Assembly (NCBI RefSeq): GCF_040115645.1 | Contig: NC_089560.1 | Span: 372,001 to 436,000, forward strand | Reading direction: 5' to 3' | DNA length: 64,000 nucleotides | Source of the DNA: Euwallacea fornicatus | Taxonomy: Eukaryota; Arthropoda; Insecta; Coleoptera; Curculionidae | Shown: in pieces, positions 1 to 10,504 of the stretch | How the letters are laid out: every line of letters starts with the position of its first letter | Position numbering within the stretch: the first letter of the stretch is position 1 | The notes under the pieces: model-generated | The model's database searches: none | Told to the model about the DNA's origin: nothing | What the model saw: the letters and a program-made list of their open reading frames with translations, nothing else | Position numbers and translations under genes: made by a program

Positions 1-805
1 ACGGGACCTGAGTCAGCAAAAAATAAATATCATATCTGACATCCGACTTCGTCCGGCAAATGCACCCAAAACCCACGATTCTGGCGAAAGCGTCCATAAT
101 CACGGAGCCGACCGTGAGAACGCTGGCATAAGAATTCTCGAAGAAATAATCAACAACAAGCCTTTACAGTACATAGCAAAACGATCTCCACATCTGCAGA
201 TTAAATGTAAGAACGAAAAATACGAAAGGAATTCGATTTATCAAATAGAGTTACCACGCGACGCAACAACAATGAAACAATTCATCCAGGAGTACCTAAC
301 TATAGGAAAACAATGTTACATATTTTTTTATGATAAAGACCTGATTCCCTTATTTACTGAAGTTTGTCTAAACCATTTTCAAAATTTAAAAATTATAATA
401 TGCACCAAACTGCTAAATCACATTAACGATATCGAGGAAAAAACCATTCTCATCAAATATCAACATGAAGGCAAGCAGAACCACAGAGGAATAGAGGAAA
501 CTTACGGAAGACTCAAGACTTCCTACTATTGGCTCAACATAAAAAAGGATGTTACACAGTACATAAATGATCGCACCATTTGTCAAACGGCCAAATACAG
601 TCGCCTCAAGTCATATGTTCCCCTAGCTAAAACCGAAATACCGAGCAAACCCTTCCAAATATTACACATTGACACCTTTACATTCGAAACCCAAAATTTC
701 CTGACAATATTCGACAAGTTCTCTAAATTCGGTCAAGCGTACCCACATGATAAGAACGCAAAATCAATTTGCGACCGATTGATAAATTTCTTTTCATTTT
801 TCGGA
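1..805 (+). pseudogene. Errantivirus-like Ty3/Gypsy pol remnant (integrase, 5' part)
   Basis: Partial pol read from the window edge; the clearest stretch begins at the ATG at 272. It carries the linker after RNase H, a zinc-binding integrase N-terminus (HEGKQNHRG then TICQTAK) and the start of the catalytic core with the first Asp in ILHIDTF. One zinc-binding Cys appears replaced by Arg (DRTICQ where the family has CEICQ). The frame stops at 806 because a LINE inserted there; integrase coding resumes at 1855. The same family recurs at 11890 and 16040. Insect errantivirus-like origin is inferred from these motifs and the adjoining env-like segment. Degenerate copy. Confidence 0.8.
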
Positions 806-1854
806 TAGAATCAAAACCCTAATTCCCCAATTCTACCTGCTAACTAAATCGTACCTAAACAATAGAATCACTCAAGTAAAGGTAAAAGAAGAACACTCCC
901 TCTTCTTCAATATAAACTTCGGAGTACCCTAAGGATCAGTTCTGGGAACCGTCCTATATGCAATCTACACAGCAGACCTACCGCAAGAGGAGAACGTCCT
1001 CACAGCCACGTTTGCCGATGATACTGCACTACTGGCTTCAGACCCAAATCCAAGAGATGCATCAAAAAAGCTGCAAAAATTAACTCACAAGATAGAAAGT
1101 TGGCTGATCAAATGGAGAATTCGGGTTAATGAAGACAAATGTGTACAAGTGCTTTTCACTATGAACAAGGGAGAGTGTCCCCCAATTACTATAAACAACA
1201 TCCGCACACAAACAACAAACCACGCGAAATATTTGGGCATGCACCTTGATCGCCGTTTGACATGGAAAACACACATCCAAAAGAAGAGGAAAGAGCTGGA
1301 CCTGAGAACTAAAAAACTCTACTGGCTTCTAGGAAGAAGGTCACAGCTAACTTTAGATAACAAAGTGCTGGTATACAAAGCAGTACTCAAACCGATATGG
1401 ACATACGGTATACAGTTGTGGGGTACTGAGCAACAGTAACATCGAAATACTGCAAAGTTTCCAATCAAAATCCCTGCGATGCATGGCAAACGCCCCCTGG
1501 TACGTCGTTAACGAAACACTACACCAGGACCTGAACATAAATACCATTCGGCAAGAAATCACCAAATTTGCAGAAAGGTATCAACTGCGAATAGGAAACC
1601 ACCCAAATCCCTTGGCTAGCAGACTACTGGAAGCATCATCGATAAGAAGAATACAAAAGCACACTCCCGCTGATCTAACCCGCAGGTTTGACCCACACAG
1701 AAAATAAATTCACGCCAAAGCACCTAACAGACCCAGCGAGAACATTAAATGTAATGTTTCCTGTAAACTCACGATCAAATAATCGACGACCTCAAATTTT
1801 CTGATTGCCTCTGTGAAGGCAGATTGTAAATAGTAATAAAATAAAGGAAAAAAA
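806..1854 (+). mobile_element. 5'-truncated non-LTR retrotransposon (Jockey/I-like) inserted in integrase
   Basis: The insert starts inside the RT domain and ends in an A-rich tail (AATAAAATAAAGGAAAAAAA), as 5'-truncated LINEs do. It is flanked by an imperfect 7-bp target duplication: tttcgga at 799-805 and tttcga at 1855-1860. Removing the insert rejoins the errantivirus integrase. The RT part shows the GVPQGSV motif, with the Gln codon now TAA at 930-932, and the catalytic FADD at 1011-1022. A second frame carries the C-terminal domain from 1483 to 1707. The copy is dead. Confidence 0.85.
809..1707 (+). pseudogene. LINE reverse transcriptase, C-terminal part, broken
   Basis: Conceptual translation gives the RT palm and thumb: FADDTALLASD at 1011, then KWRIRVNEDKC and the thumb-like KHLNNT-type block NHAKYLGMHLDRRLTWKTH. 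It continues into the post-RT domain (NAPWYVVNETLHQDLNI). Lesions are a TAA inside GVPQGSV at 930 and a frameshift near 1435-1483 that moves the last 75 codons to another frame. N-terminal endonuclease and ORF1 are absent because of 5' truncation. The clade is Jockey/I-like by motif style; I cannot place it further. Confidence 0.8.
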
Positions 1855-2529
1855 TTTCGATGCCCTGAAGAAATTACATGTGATAATGGCAAAGAATTCA
1901 ACAATGAACTACTAAAAACCTAGAAAATCAATATACACTTTACTACCACCAAACATCACGAATCGAACTCCGTAGAAAGATTCCACTCGACCCTAATAGA
2001 ACATCTTAGAATTCTAAAACAAAAGAAAAACGCTAAATCAGTCAATGATCTAATCTCATACGCTATAATAGCCTACAACAGCGCCGTCCACAGCATCACG
2101 AAATTTACACCCCATGAGATTATTTTAGGTCACACAAATTCCAGGGACCCCCTTGACCTAATAGCAACGACATTTTACTTCGCTTATATATCAACTCATA
2201 GAGATAAAGTCGACGCCATGTATGGAGCGATCAAAGAAAAAACAGACCGCAACAAGGAAAAGGTACTAACAAAGAGGAACGTCAAGGGCCACGAAACGCA
2301 TGAATTTAAGGTAGATCAAAAGGTCTATGTGAACCTGAATCATAGGAACAAAAACCACCCCAGATATGCTGGTCCATACGTAATTCTCGAGAAGTTAGAG
2401 CATAATAAAGTAAAAATTAAAAGCATTAAAAGCCCATATAAAATCCGAATCGTTCATGTTAAGGAACTAAAGAAGCCCTTAATTACAGATGGCCCTTTGT
2501 ACACGGGAAATTCCGTTACCTCGACCTAA
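1855..2529 (+). pseudogene. Errantivirus-like integrase, 3' part
   Basis: Continuation of the integrase interrupted at 805. It contains the second catalytic Asp in ITCDNGKEFN, a stop at 1921 (KT* before KINIH), the Glu region NSVERFHSTLIEH, and the C-terminal GPY/F-like module ending in VRIVHVKELK near 2465. The last open stretch is 2218-2529. The in-frame stop shows the copy is inactive. The next region (2550-3245) is env-like, the order expected for an errantivirus. Confidence 0.78.
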
Positions 2530-2549
2530 AAACCAACCCCGAAATTCTA

Positions 2550-3245
2550 CCCCACAAGCTGGGCAACGCCCACAAGGTAACCGACCACTGGAATTTCATC
2601 CAAATATATGACACGACCGAATTACTACAGAAATTCTTCGCTATCAACGCCAAATACGATTCACTCCGGGAAACCTTGAATAATTCGACAAGTTACAAAT
2701 CCGAATTTCATAATTCCCTTGCAATTACAAATAACTTGAGTTGTAAAATTAGTGAATAAATAAATCAAATCTTCCCTACAAACTTACGAACTAAGAGAGC
2801 CCTGGTAAACGCATTAGGTACAATAATTCAAACCATAACAGGAAATCTAGATCAGGAAGACGCAGAACGCATTGACCACATCAACATACTCAGACAGAAC
2901 CAGAACGATTTAAAATCCATCCTCAACAAACAAACAACCCTGCTAGGTAATGCCTTAAGTAATTTTCAAGAAATAACAAAGAATGTATCGCACAATCAAA
3001 TTGTCCTGAGAGAACGAATCAAACGAATAGTAGAAGTCGTAAAGAGGATCAGCGTCGAAGAAGCAAATCTTTTCGAATTTTTTAGGATTCACATGATAAT
3101 AACACAAATCACAACATTTTACCAAAATATTTGCGACACATTTTCGGATATGGAGGAAGCGATCACATTCGCCAAATTAAATACATTTCACAATAAAATA
3201 ATAGATTTCAGAACGCTTCTAACCGAGTTACAATATACAGATTGT
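2550..3245 (+). pseudogene. Errantivirus env-like (F-protein type) remnant
   Basis: Immediately downstream of integrase, broken frames encode an env-like glycoprotein piece. It has a basic cleavage-type motif near 2790-2800 followed by a hydrophobic Gly/Ala/Ile-rich stretch, then a long heptad-rich region with DIEEAI-like blocks up to about 3240. A stop is present near 2758. Signal peptide, transmembrane anchor and 3' LTR are not present here; a DD41D transposase fragment abuts at about 3246. The family is known for insect endogenous retroviruses. The assignment rests on position and residue pattern only. The copy is clearly non-functional. Confidence 0.65.
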
Positions 3246-4361
3246 GAAAATGTTTTTATGGTAATGGTGGTTCAGTTATCGAAAATCCCAATATTACTCA
3301 AAATTCGAAATCCAAAGTTACGAACATTAGTAAAGCAAGTGTTTCAAGAATTCTTAAAAAACATAGTTTTTATCGTTATAAAATCCAGCTTTGCCAAGAA
3401 CTTTATGGATATGACTTTGACGACCGAACAGAATTTTGCATGTGGGTGTTAGGTAATGTTGCAGAAAATGAAAACTTTTTCGATGAAGTTCTATTTAGTG
3501 ATGAATGTACTTTCCATAACAATGGTCTTGTAAATAGACACAACTTTCATTACTATTCTGATTCGAATCCTCATGAATACGGAGTCATGAGAAATCAGAA
3601 GAGATGGTCCGTTAGTGTGTGGGGTGGAATACTGGGCCCGTATTTAATTGGACCATATTTTTTTGAAGAACCTTTAAATGATGTGATGTTTCTAAATTTC
3701 CTTTTACACCAATTTCCAGTATTATTAGAAAAAGTCCCTTTAACTATTAGAACCACCATGTGGCTTCAATTGGATGGAGCTCCGCCTCATTATCATCGGG
3801 AGGTTCGGCAATTTTTAAATGCCAACTTTAAAAAAAGGTGGATGGGAAGAAATGGATATCAAAATTGGCCCCCCAGATCCCCGGACTTAACTCCACTAGA
3901 TTTCTTTTTGTTGGGGATACATTAAAGGAATTCTCTACAATGCGCCTCCGATAAATTCACAGGATATGAAAACATGTATAAGTGACGCATTTAAAACTGT
4001 TACTCCGCAAATGCTTTCCAGAGTTAATAGTAGTTTTAAAAAAAAATTAGTAAGTGCCTAGAAATGGATGGTAGACATTTCGAACATGTATTATAAATAT
4101 TTTGTTTCTGTTTTATGTTATAGTTGTTACGTGATTTAGAACTTTGAACTAAACAACACCAAATGGCGCAAAGAACAACTATTTAGCGTATTCTGTAAAA
4201 ACGCGAAGACTTAGTTATGAACACTCTAATACCATTCAATAGGTTATTAAAAATTACATATCCTGGTAAGTTAAAAAATATGACATTGTATTTAAATTAA
4301 TCAAGTTATAGTCACTTAAAGTTCTTATTTGATTAGTTTTAATTTTTCTACATCCTGTATA
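3246..4361 (+). mobile_element. Decayed DD41D Tc1/mariner-superfamily element (#1)
   Basis: The 5' half is missing: env sequence runs directly into transposase coding at about 3246-3263. The 3' end keeps a recognisable terminus, CATCCTGTATA at about 4351-4361, which resembles the CACCCTGTA ends of the complete relatives at 20945, 35756 and 41076. AT-rich non-coding sequence lies between the transposase end (about 4095) and the terminus, matching the long-TIR architecture of the family. Confidence 0.7.
3263..4095 (+). pseudogene. DD41D transposase pseudogene (#1)
   Basis: Starting around 3263 the frame encodes part of the HTH linker, then the DDE core: first Asp in LFSDECTFHN, second Asp in LQLDGAPPH, third Asp in RSPDLTPLDFF. 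I count 41 residues between the last two Asp, so the catalytic signature is DD41D. The frame breaks at 3923 (TAA after LLGIH) and the C-terminus continues in other frames to HFEHVL at 4090. The N-terminal HTH is lost. Best relatives within the window are the proteins at 36348 and 41658. Confidence 0.85.
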
Positions 4362-5570
4362 AAATGGCTAGTTTATCATGATTGGGATATAAAATATGAT
4401 CTATTGTTACGCTACACTGTAAATTACACTTGCGTAACTCAAATAATTCTTAAGTGTTTAAAACATGAAAATTAGGTCAAATTTTGATAAAATTCAAATT
4501 ATTTAAAAAACCTTAAGTTTTAGGTATAGTAAACCTTATTAAAACAGACACTTATTTTGATCGGAGAATCCAAAAATGCAATAATATACAGAAGGTTTCA
4601 TTTAAAAACCACAACTTTAATACTTTTAGGGCTTTTGGGACACCCTGTATAATATGAAAATAATTTTAAAAAGTAGCCATAATAGATTCCCATATAGCCC
4701 AAAAGTGAAACCTTTTGAAAGCCTCGTATTTTAGCCACAATATTCCGCGTCGTATAGTGTGAATAGCCCTGTATACATATTAACTTTAATACCTTAAATC
4801 AATAGAACTGTATAATCACATCTAGTATACCTTATTTAATGTACACCTAATCTAAGATAGTGCCAATGACCTTAGTTGTTGAGGCACTATAATTTCAATT
4901 AAAAAAAAAAATAATAAAACTAATATAAATAGCAATATTCTCCGAAGTAGAAAAATATAATTTTGTGAGTTTGAACGTTATTGCACGTTATAAAATTTGA
5001 GCAATATGTCGCAAAGAGGTCAAAATACTTCCTATACACAGCGTCAGTTAGTTATACATCATAATGCAAAAGGAAAATCGTGAGTTAAGTCATAAGTCAA
5101 TGTCAATGCCCTAACATGTGCATCTCTAGTTAAATGCTAATGTTGCGTAATTCTTAAATACAAGCTGTTTGTATTTTTTCTTTTTTTTATTAAGTATGTT
5201 AGTGTATCCCGATACTGCATCAGCAGTTTATGTTGAGAACACATCAATTTCATTTATTGACCAAACATCCGATTTTAATTGCTGACCGCTTCACCGGCAA
5301 TAACTAAAAGGAACCATTGTCCAGTAATCCGAACTGTTAGGTTCTAAGGTGACTCATGGCTGAATAGCCAAAATTGCCATGCTTATCAGGGGTACGCCTA
5401 TCAACAGCGTATCCACAGTTTATTATTTTAAGCCACGTAAAATATGAATATGAGAATCAATATACTTTGAGTTTTTGAACCGATAAGTTGTGGCTGGTAC
5501 TGAAGCCAGCTAATTTGTTTTAATTCCTAAATACCCCAAGTATTTAACGCAAGCATTCACGCTTCCTCGG
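4362..5570. other. AT-rich non-coding stretch with short DD41D-type terminus remnants
   Basis: No supportable gene. Two short blocks resemble transposon ends: GGGACACCCTGTATA near 4637-4651 and AGCCCTGTATAC near 4765. They probably mark MITE or element remnants. The stretch 5270-5560 precedes the 3' end of the minus-strand LINE and may hold part of its 3' UTR, but I see no poly-A boundary. Confidence 0.5.
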
Positions 5571-5571
5571 A

Positions 5572-7233
5572 CTAGGTACGGACAAGGTTCCGCACCCCAC
5601 TCTTCTTCCTCTCGTTCTCTATTACAATCTTGGCCCTCGAGATCTTCTCTATCAGGCCCTCAAACGTTATCCACTTGCTCTTACTGTCAACCAGCTCGTT
5701 CCCTATCGTACTTCGGTTTAGGTAGAGTCCCCCCTCCCTTGCCTCAGGGCGATAGCTCTCCCACTCCGGCCACATCTACAGCGTGTGCTCCGGTGTGTCC
5801 TCCCTTTCGCTACAAAACCAACATTCAGCACTTCTCTCCACTCGTATCCGCTTCAGGTATTTCCCGAACACGCCGTGTCCAGTGAAAACCTGAGCCAACA
5901 TGTATCCACTCTTCGTCCACTCCCACTCGTACCAGACACGGATCTGGAGGACGAAGGTCTTTATTTACACTTTATTACAACCCTCGTACTTCTCCCAGTC
6001 TCGCTTCCATCGGTCATTACCCATTCCTTCGCTCCACTTTTTCCTTCCTACATCATGCTTCTGTCCTTCACTCTGATTTTCACCGGAGGTATTTTGACCA
6101 ATGCCAGCACCGCATCGGTCGGTGCCGCCCTGTAGGCACTAGCCACCCGGAGCGCGAGTAAACGATTCGCTCTCTCCAGTATGGCCTCGTACCTTCCGTA
6201 CTCCAGTTCCATTCGCCAGACCGGAGCCGCGTACAGCATGACCGAGGACGCCGCCATCACCATCAACCTCCTCTTTTCGTACCCCAAATCGCTCGCTCTA
6301 GGCAGTATACCTTCGAGCTTTCCTATCACCTTAGTGACCTTTTCGGCAGTCCGACGTACGTGCTAGCCGAAACGAGCGTTTCTGCCGATCCACACTCCGA
6401 GCTACTTCACGTATTCCTTCGCCGGCCAAGAGCACCATTTCGGTTTTATCCGTAACCATGCTAAGTTCGATACGCTCGAACGTATTGGTGACCAGTTCCA
6501 TGGCCCACCTAATCCTGACCTCTGGGGTTATCCCGTCCCTCGCCGAGACCACCAACGCCAAGTCGTCCGCGAAGGCCACCGGGATGACCCCTCGCGGATA
6601 CCCGACTGTCAGTATCCCGTTGTAGTAGAGGTTACACAAGACGGGGCCCAGGACGGACCCTTGGGGAACGCCACCCGACATCTCTCGAACTCCCCCGTTA
6701 GGCAACACTAAAAACCGATCTTGCAGGTATAATTGAACTACGTTCAATAGGTACCCACTCACCTTCGCCCTTCTCATTACGTCGACGATAAGATCCCAAC
6801 ACGCAGTATTAAAGGCGTTCTTTACATCAATTGTTAGCATGACGCCGCAGAAGCCTGTGTGTGAGTAATTTTTTCTCCTGATCCTCTCGACTATCCGCAT
6901 GACGGCCTGCATGGTGTCTAGGGTACTCTTGCCCTTGACGAACCCAAACTGGCTTTCGCTCACCATACCTAAAGCGTTTGCTTCTTCCAGCAGCCTGGTC
7001 TTGAAAAACTTTTCCGCCACTTTCACGAGTCCGTCCACGACACATTGGGTCGGTACGAGGCCTCTGCTCCCGGATCACGTTTCGGTTACTCTTCCAGCAC
7101 CAGTCGAGTTCTCTTCCAGACTTTAGGATACATGCCCGAAGTCAAGATGCGATTAACGCAACTTGCCATACCCTGGGGTATTGCACCTAGGTATAGCTTC
7201 AGCATCTCGTTCTGTAGCCTATCCAGTCCCGCA
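5572..7233 (-). pseudogene. R1-clade LINE reverse transcriptase and C-terminal knuckle
   Basis: Minus-strand frames show RT block FGFVKGKSTLDTM, palm Asp in MLTIDVKNAFNTA, GGVPQGSVLGPVL and the catalytic AFADDLALVV (near 6560-6590 on the plus strand). The thumb and connection follow, with YEKRRLMVMAASSVMLYAAPVW-type sequence in the 6329-6048 frame. Near 5810 a knuckle-like CWFCSEREDTPEHTL is followed by a stop. Frames shift at about 6335 and again before 6000. The catalytic FADD is intact but the reading frame is not. Confidence 0.85.
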
Positions 7234-7247
7234 GCCTTGCTGCTCTT

Positions 7248-7466
7248 TGTCAAGACACTGATGAGATGTCCCTAGGGACGGTACCGGGTCTTGGCAGTTA
7301 ACAAGAGAGAACGGGGTTTTTTTTAGTGGGTAGGCGCTCGGGGACCGTCGGTTAGCGCCGGAGAGTGTCCCTTTGGTGAATCCCACACTACCCGGCCGCC
7401 AGAACAACAGGCCGGGTGTCTTTTGAAGATTTTTTCCTCGGCAAAAAAAAAAAAAAAAAAAAAAAA
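7248..7466 (+). mobile_element. SINE-like insertion with poly-A tail
   Basis: A 219-bp insert ends in a run of about 24 A and is bounded by a perfect 14-bp direct repeat, gccttgctgctctt, at 7234-7247 and 7467-7480. These are hallmarks of target-primed insertion, here into the minus-strand LINE. The body has no clear tRNA-type A/B boxes that I can identify and no coding potential. Its 5' end has TGTCAAGAC pairing with GTCTTGGCA and an internal GTCCCTAGGGAC hairpin after CTGATGAG. It could be a SINE or a 5'-truncated fragment of a longer LINE. Confidence 0.8.
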
Positions 7467-7480
7467 GCCTTGCTGCTCTT

Positions 7481-7944
7481 GAGACTCTCGACGGCCGGTC
7501 GAATCTCCTCAGTCGTAACTCGAGGCACTTCATTCGATCCCACTCGTACTTTTTCCCACGTTACCCGTGGTTTCTTCAGGAACAGCGCGTCCACTTGCTT
7601 CCGCATCTGTTTCCGGCGAAGGACCGTTTTTAAAGCGACCAAGTTTCCCAGTCACTATTTTGTAACCGAGTCCCCAGACGTCTATCTCCAACTCGACACA
7701 CTTTCTGCCACTCGTCGCTCTTGGCGTCCTTTATGGACTCCTTGAGGGTCTTGTATTCGGCCTCTACTCGCATCATTCGCATTCCCCCTTCCTTGCGCTC
7801 TTGTCCATCGTCTTCTCGCTCTAATGCATGCTTTCCTTCTTTCTGCAGTTTCTTCGCTCCACCAGTACACCGCTCGTTTCGCTGTCCCATTCCCACTGCC
7901 ACGCTTCGTCATGCATACGTCACAGGCCTCGCTTATCTCCCGAA
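7481..7944 (-). pseudogene. R1-clade LINE ORF2 linker between endonuclease and RT
   Basis: Minus-strand coding between the SINE-like insert and the solo LTR. Readable pieces are EISEACDVCMTKRG just inside the LTR junction, a highly charged Lys/Arg/Glu region (about 7900-7690) and the block leading into RT, VRVGSNEVPRVTTEEIRPAVESLKSSK. The last block is the pre-RT region typical of R1-clade ORF2. Frames change near 7640-7690, so this is a broken copy. Confidence 0.72.
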
Positions 7945-8265
7945 TGTTGGAATCCTATACTCAACCATAAGTTATCCAAATTAATAGTAAACAGTTTTCA
8001 CTAGCGGCGTTTAAAAGAGAAGCGGATTGATTTCATTTATACATAAGCAATAAACTATTAATTTGGAGAACCTAAGAGAAATGTATGCGTAGCAATTATG
8101 GTCGTATATTTTTTCTTTTAATGTTAGTTTTATATAAGTTTAGTCTGAAGATTGTCTCGTCGTACACAAGACGTACACGATTCTTGGTCCTCTGTAATTT
8201 TTCCTTTTTATAATAAAATTAATTCATTCTAAGTTGTACCTCTTATTATCTCCCAAATTCCAACA
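7945..8265 (+). mobile_element. Solo LTR, BEL/Pao-like
   Basis: A 321-bp unit begins TGTTGGAAT and ends ATTCCAACA, inverted terminal repeats with TG...CA ends. It is flanked by a perfect 5-bp duplication, ccgaa, at 7940-7944 and 8266-8270. Internally a TATATAAG promoter-like box (about 8130) precedes AATAAA (about 8212), which fits plus-strand orientation. Excision in silico restores the LINE frame across the site. A 5-bp TSD and TGTTGGAA start fit BEL/Pao elements; copia-like origin is not excluded. The internal region was lost, presumably by LTR-LTR recombination. Confidence 0.85.
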
Positions 8266-9036
8266 CCGAACTATTCCTTCAGGAGTTTCCACGATTCCAA
8301 GACCATCGCGCTCCTCCACGTACCGGCCCATTTTTTCCTAACCCTTCGCATTCATCATCCATCCACCCTTTCTCGCTCTTACTTCTTCGCTCCTAGATGT
8401 CATCTCTGTTCGCTTGACGCGATATGAGATGTACCTGTGGCTACTCCCGCTCTCCATTCCTACCTCGACGCGCCACTTTCGCACCCAGCCACTCACATAC
8501 GTTCCCGCAATGGTTACGTCGATCAGTGACCTGTCTCTCCTATTTCCGAACGTCTACTCGTTCCCGACGTTGATGGGAACGAGCTCCGCCGCGTCCAGGA
8601 ACTCCTCCAGGACCCGCTCATAGGCGTTCGCCATCCCAGAACCTAATCTCGCAGTCTTGGCGTTCAGATCCCCAGCGATGAGGACCCTCCTGTTGTCGCA
8701 TCCCCTGACGTAATCCCCCAGTCGATCGAGGCACGACGTGAAATCGTCGGTGCTCCTGTTTGGCGAGAATTACGCGGAGACGAGAGTGATCCCGTCCAGC
8801 TTCGCAGTCACAAACCCCCGACCACGGTGAAGCAATTTCACTCTGACACCTGGCGCTAGCCACATGAACGCGTCATTGCTCCTGTCCCGTACTAAGTTTC
8901 CGCCGGCCACACAGGACCCTTGACCGAGCACCACGTCAACGTGTCTTTCCCTGATCACCTGAGACATGAGGTCCATCGCGAGACCTCCCCTGTCCAGGTT
9001 CATCTGTAGGTATCGTAGTTCCCTATCCGCCGCCAT
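8266..9036 (-). pseudogene. R1-clade LINE endonuclease domain
   Basis: Minus-strand ORF from ATG at 9036 begins MAADRELRYLQMNLDRGG, the N-terminal Asn block of APE-like LINE endonucleases, followed by VDVVLGQGSC, VRVKLLHRGRG and later a segment around 8700 with GDLNAK-like sequence in a shifted frame. The position that normally holds the catalytic Glu (QEP) reads QG. The frame is broken at about 8770 and again near 8620. It should nick target DNA in an active element; here it is inactive. Confidence 0.75.
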
Positions 9037-9221
9037 TGGATCCTAACACTCCACTCAAACACACTCGTACACACGCTCGCTTACACCCACTCACCCGTGT
9101 CCCACCTAGTCCCCCTTCCTCGCCTTGCCCCCACCTCCTTTGTCGTTAGTGGTTGTCAGCGACTTAAGGAAACTGGTGGTTGGTGAGTTCTTGGACCTCC
9201 CGTCCTCTTCCTTCTCCACCT

Positions 9222-10334
9222 CTACTTCTTCGGGCTCCTGCCTTGACATGGGTCTTCCCCTTGCCATGAGTCTCCCCCTGACTCTAGGCTCTCCCCGCCT
9301 TTTGGGTGCCCCGCACCCCGGTCCCGCCGCACTGTGGTTCCCGTCCTTGCATAGGGGGACAGTACCGCTCCGTGCGGCATGTCGCAGCCTTGTGACCTCC
9401 CTACGTGCACCTCACGCACAGTCGTGGCCAATCCTCTCGCCTGCATTCACTCGTATCCTCTCGCCTGCATTCACTCGTCCTGTGGCCGCCCCTCTCCCAA
9501 CGTCTGAAGCAGCGATCGGTTTCCCGCCGCTCCTTCAGACGATACCTGGAGATACATACCTGCACCTCAGTGACCCTCCCCTCCACCAGAAGCGTGACGG
9601 TCTGGCAGCTTCCGAAACTTGGACGGAGACTGAGCAGTCTTAGTCACCCCTTCTCCACTCCAGCCGCGAGTGCCACCGCCCCTACCACTTCCTCCTCGGT
9701 GGCGACTGCGTCCAGGCCGTGCACTTGGAAGGCCGCCGACCTCCCTGTACCCCCTCTCACCCTGTTCGGACCCAGCTCCTTGGCTAGCAACTCCCGCAGT
9801 TGCTCGCCCTTTCCTCCCTTCGGCACCGTCAGTAACATCTTCCCCTTCTTCGTCTCCCTGACGGTGCTGACCTTCACCTCTTGGCCGCCCTTGGCAACCA
9901 CTTGCCTCACCTTCTTGAGGGCATCCAAGTTAGAGGTGCCTTCCTCTCTCGCCATGAAGATGACCCCTTCCTCTTTCCTCTTTCCCGCTCCTTACGTCTT
10001 CACCTCTTCGTCCTGCCAATAGAAGCAAAGTTTTACTCCACTTTCCTCTGCAGCAAGCTCCCTCAGCTTCCGGGATTTTTCCGGAATCCGGTCCCGTGAC
10101 CTGGGGAACGACCACCCTCGTCCTTCCCTCCCTCTTGGCAGTTCCCATGAGCTCCTTCAGCGCTCCCAAGACCGCTTCCGGACCCATGTCCCCACCCATC
10201 TGGCAGAAAAAAACAAAGCGCTCCAGCGTCTCCGTCCTCCCCCCCTTGCGAGTAGGAGGGACACCTAACCCCCGGTGAGTACATCTTAATTCGTCCTGTC
10301 TTGCAGTGCAGTAATTGTGAATTATACTTTTCAT
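9222..10334 (-). pseudogene. R1-clade LINE ORF1 (gag-like), frameshifted
   Basis: Minus-strand pieces include MAREEGTSNLDALKKVRQ (9955), a basic region VPKGGKGEQLRELLAKELG, then AAFQVHGLDAVATEEEV, and Cys/His knuckle material (RCFRRWERGGHRTSEC, RLCVRC) near 9400-9520. This is the order expected for an R1-like ORF1 RNA-binding protein. Several frame changes separate the pieces. A perfect 24-bp tandem duplication at 9431-9478 repeats part of the knuckle region (TSECRRED twice). Long antisense frames on the plus strand here are shadows of the GC-rich codons. Confidence 0.7.
9431..9478. repeat. 24-bp perfect tandem duplication in LINE ORF1
   Basis: Two adjacent identical 24-bp units (9431-9454 and 9455-9478) starting atcctctcgcctgc. 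On the minus strand this doubles an 8-residue block next to the zinc knuckle and keeps frame. Confidence 0.9.
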
Positions 10335-10504
10335 GTGTTACTCATACCTGACGGGATGTCATGCTGCCGTGGATGAAAATGCATTGTGATGACTCCAAGA
10401 AAGAGTAATTCCTGAAAGGTAATCAAACCTGATCAAGTATCAAACCTTTAAGGTCTCTTAATTTTACACATGTTAACTTCCAAAAGCTGTATTCATTATA
10501 TACT

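Larger units (their letters stand above)
5572..10334 (-). mobile_element. R1-clade non-LTR retrotransposon, minus strand, interrupted twice
   Basis: A GC-rich island in AT-rich surroundings reads on the minus strand in the order ORF1 (about 10334-9222), apurinic-type endonuclease (9036-8624), linker, reverse transcriptase (7233 to about 6048) and C-terminal Cys/His knuckle (about 5800). Two foreign inserts interrupt ORF2: a SINE-like unit at 7248-7466 and a solo LTR at 7945-8265. Removing each with one target copy restores continuous coding (SLKSSKA|AGLDRL, and EGIVREISEACDVC). Multiple frameshifts make the copy inactive. R1/TRAS-like assignment is from the endonuclease style and the terminal CWFC...DTPEHTL zinc knuckle. 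Confidence 0.85.

Noticed and set aside
1080..1565. Minus-strand ORFs opposite the LINE RT
   Set aside because: They overlap the clearly coding plus-strand RT with FADD and thumb motifs and have no domain of their own.
2790..3245. A functional viral envelope gene
   Set aside because: Stops and frame breaks occur throughout, the anchor and signal regions are absent and a transposase fragment abuts it.
7441..7466. Poly-A run as an assembly artefact
   Set aside because: It is bounded by a perfect 14-bp target duplication, so it is the tail of a genuine target-primed insertion.
9125..10278. Long plus-strand ORFs opposite the LINE ORF1
   Set aside because: They are antisense to a GC-rich minus-strand ORF1, have Ser/Pro/Leu-rich low-complexity composition and no recognisable domain.
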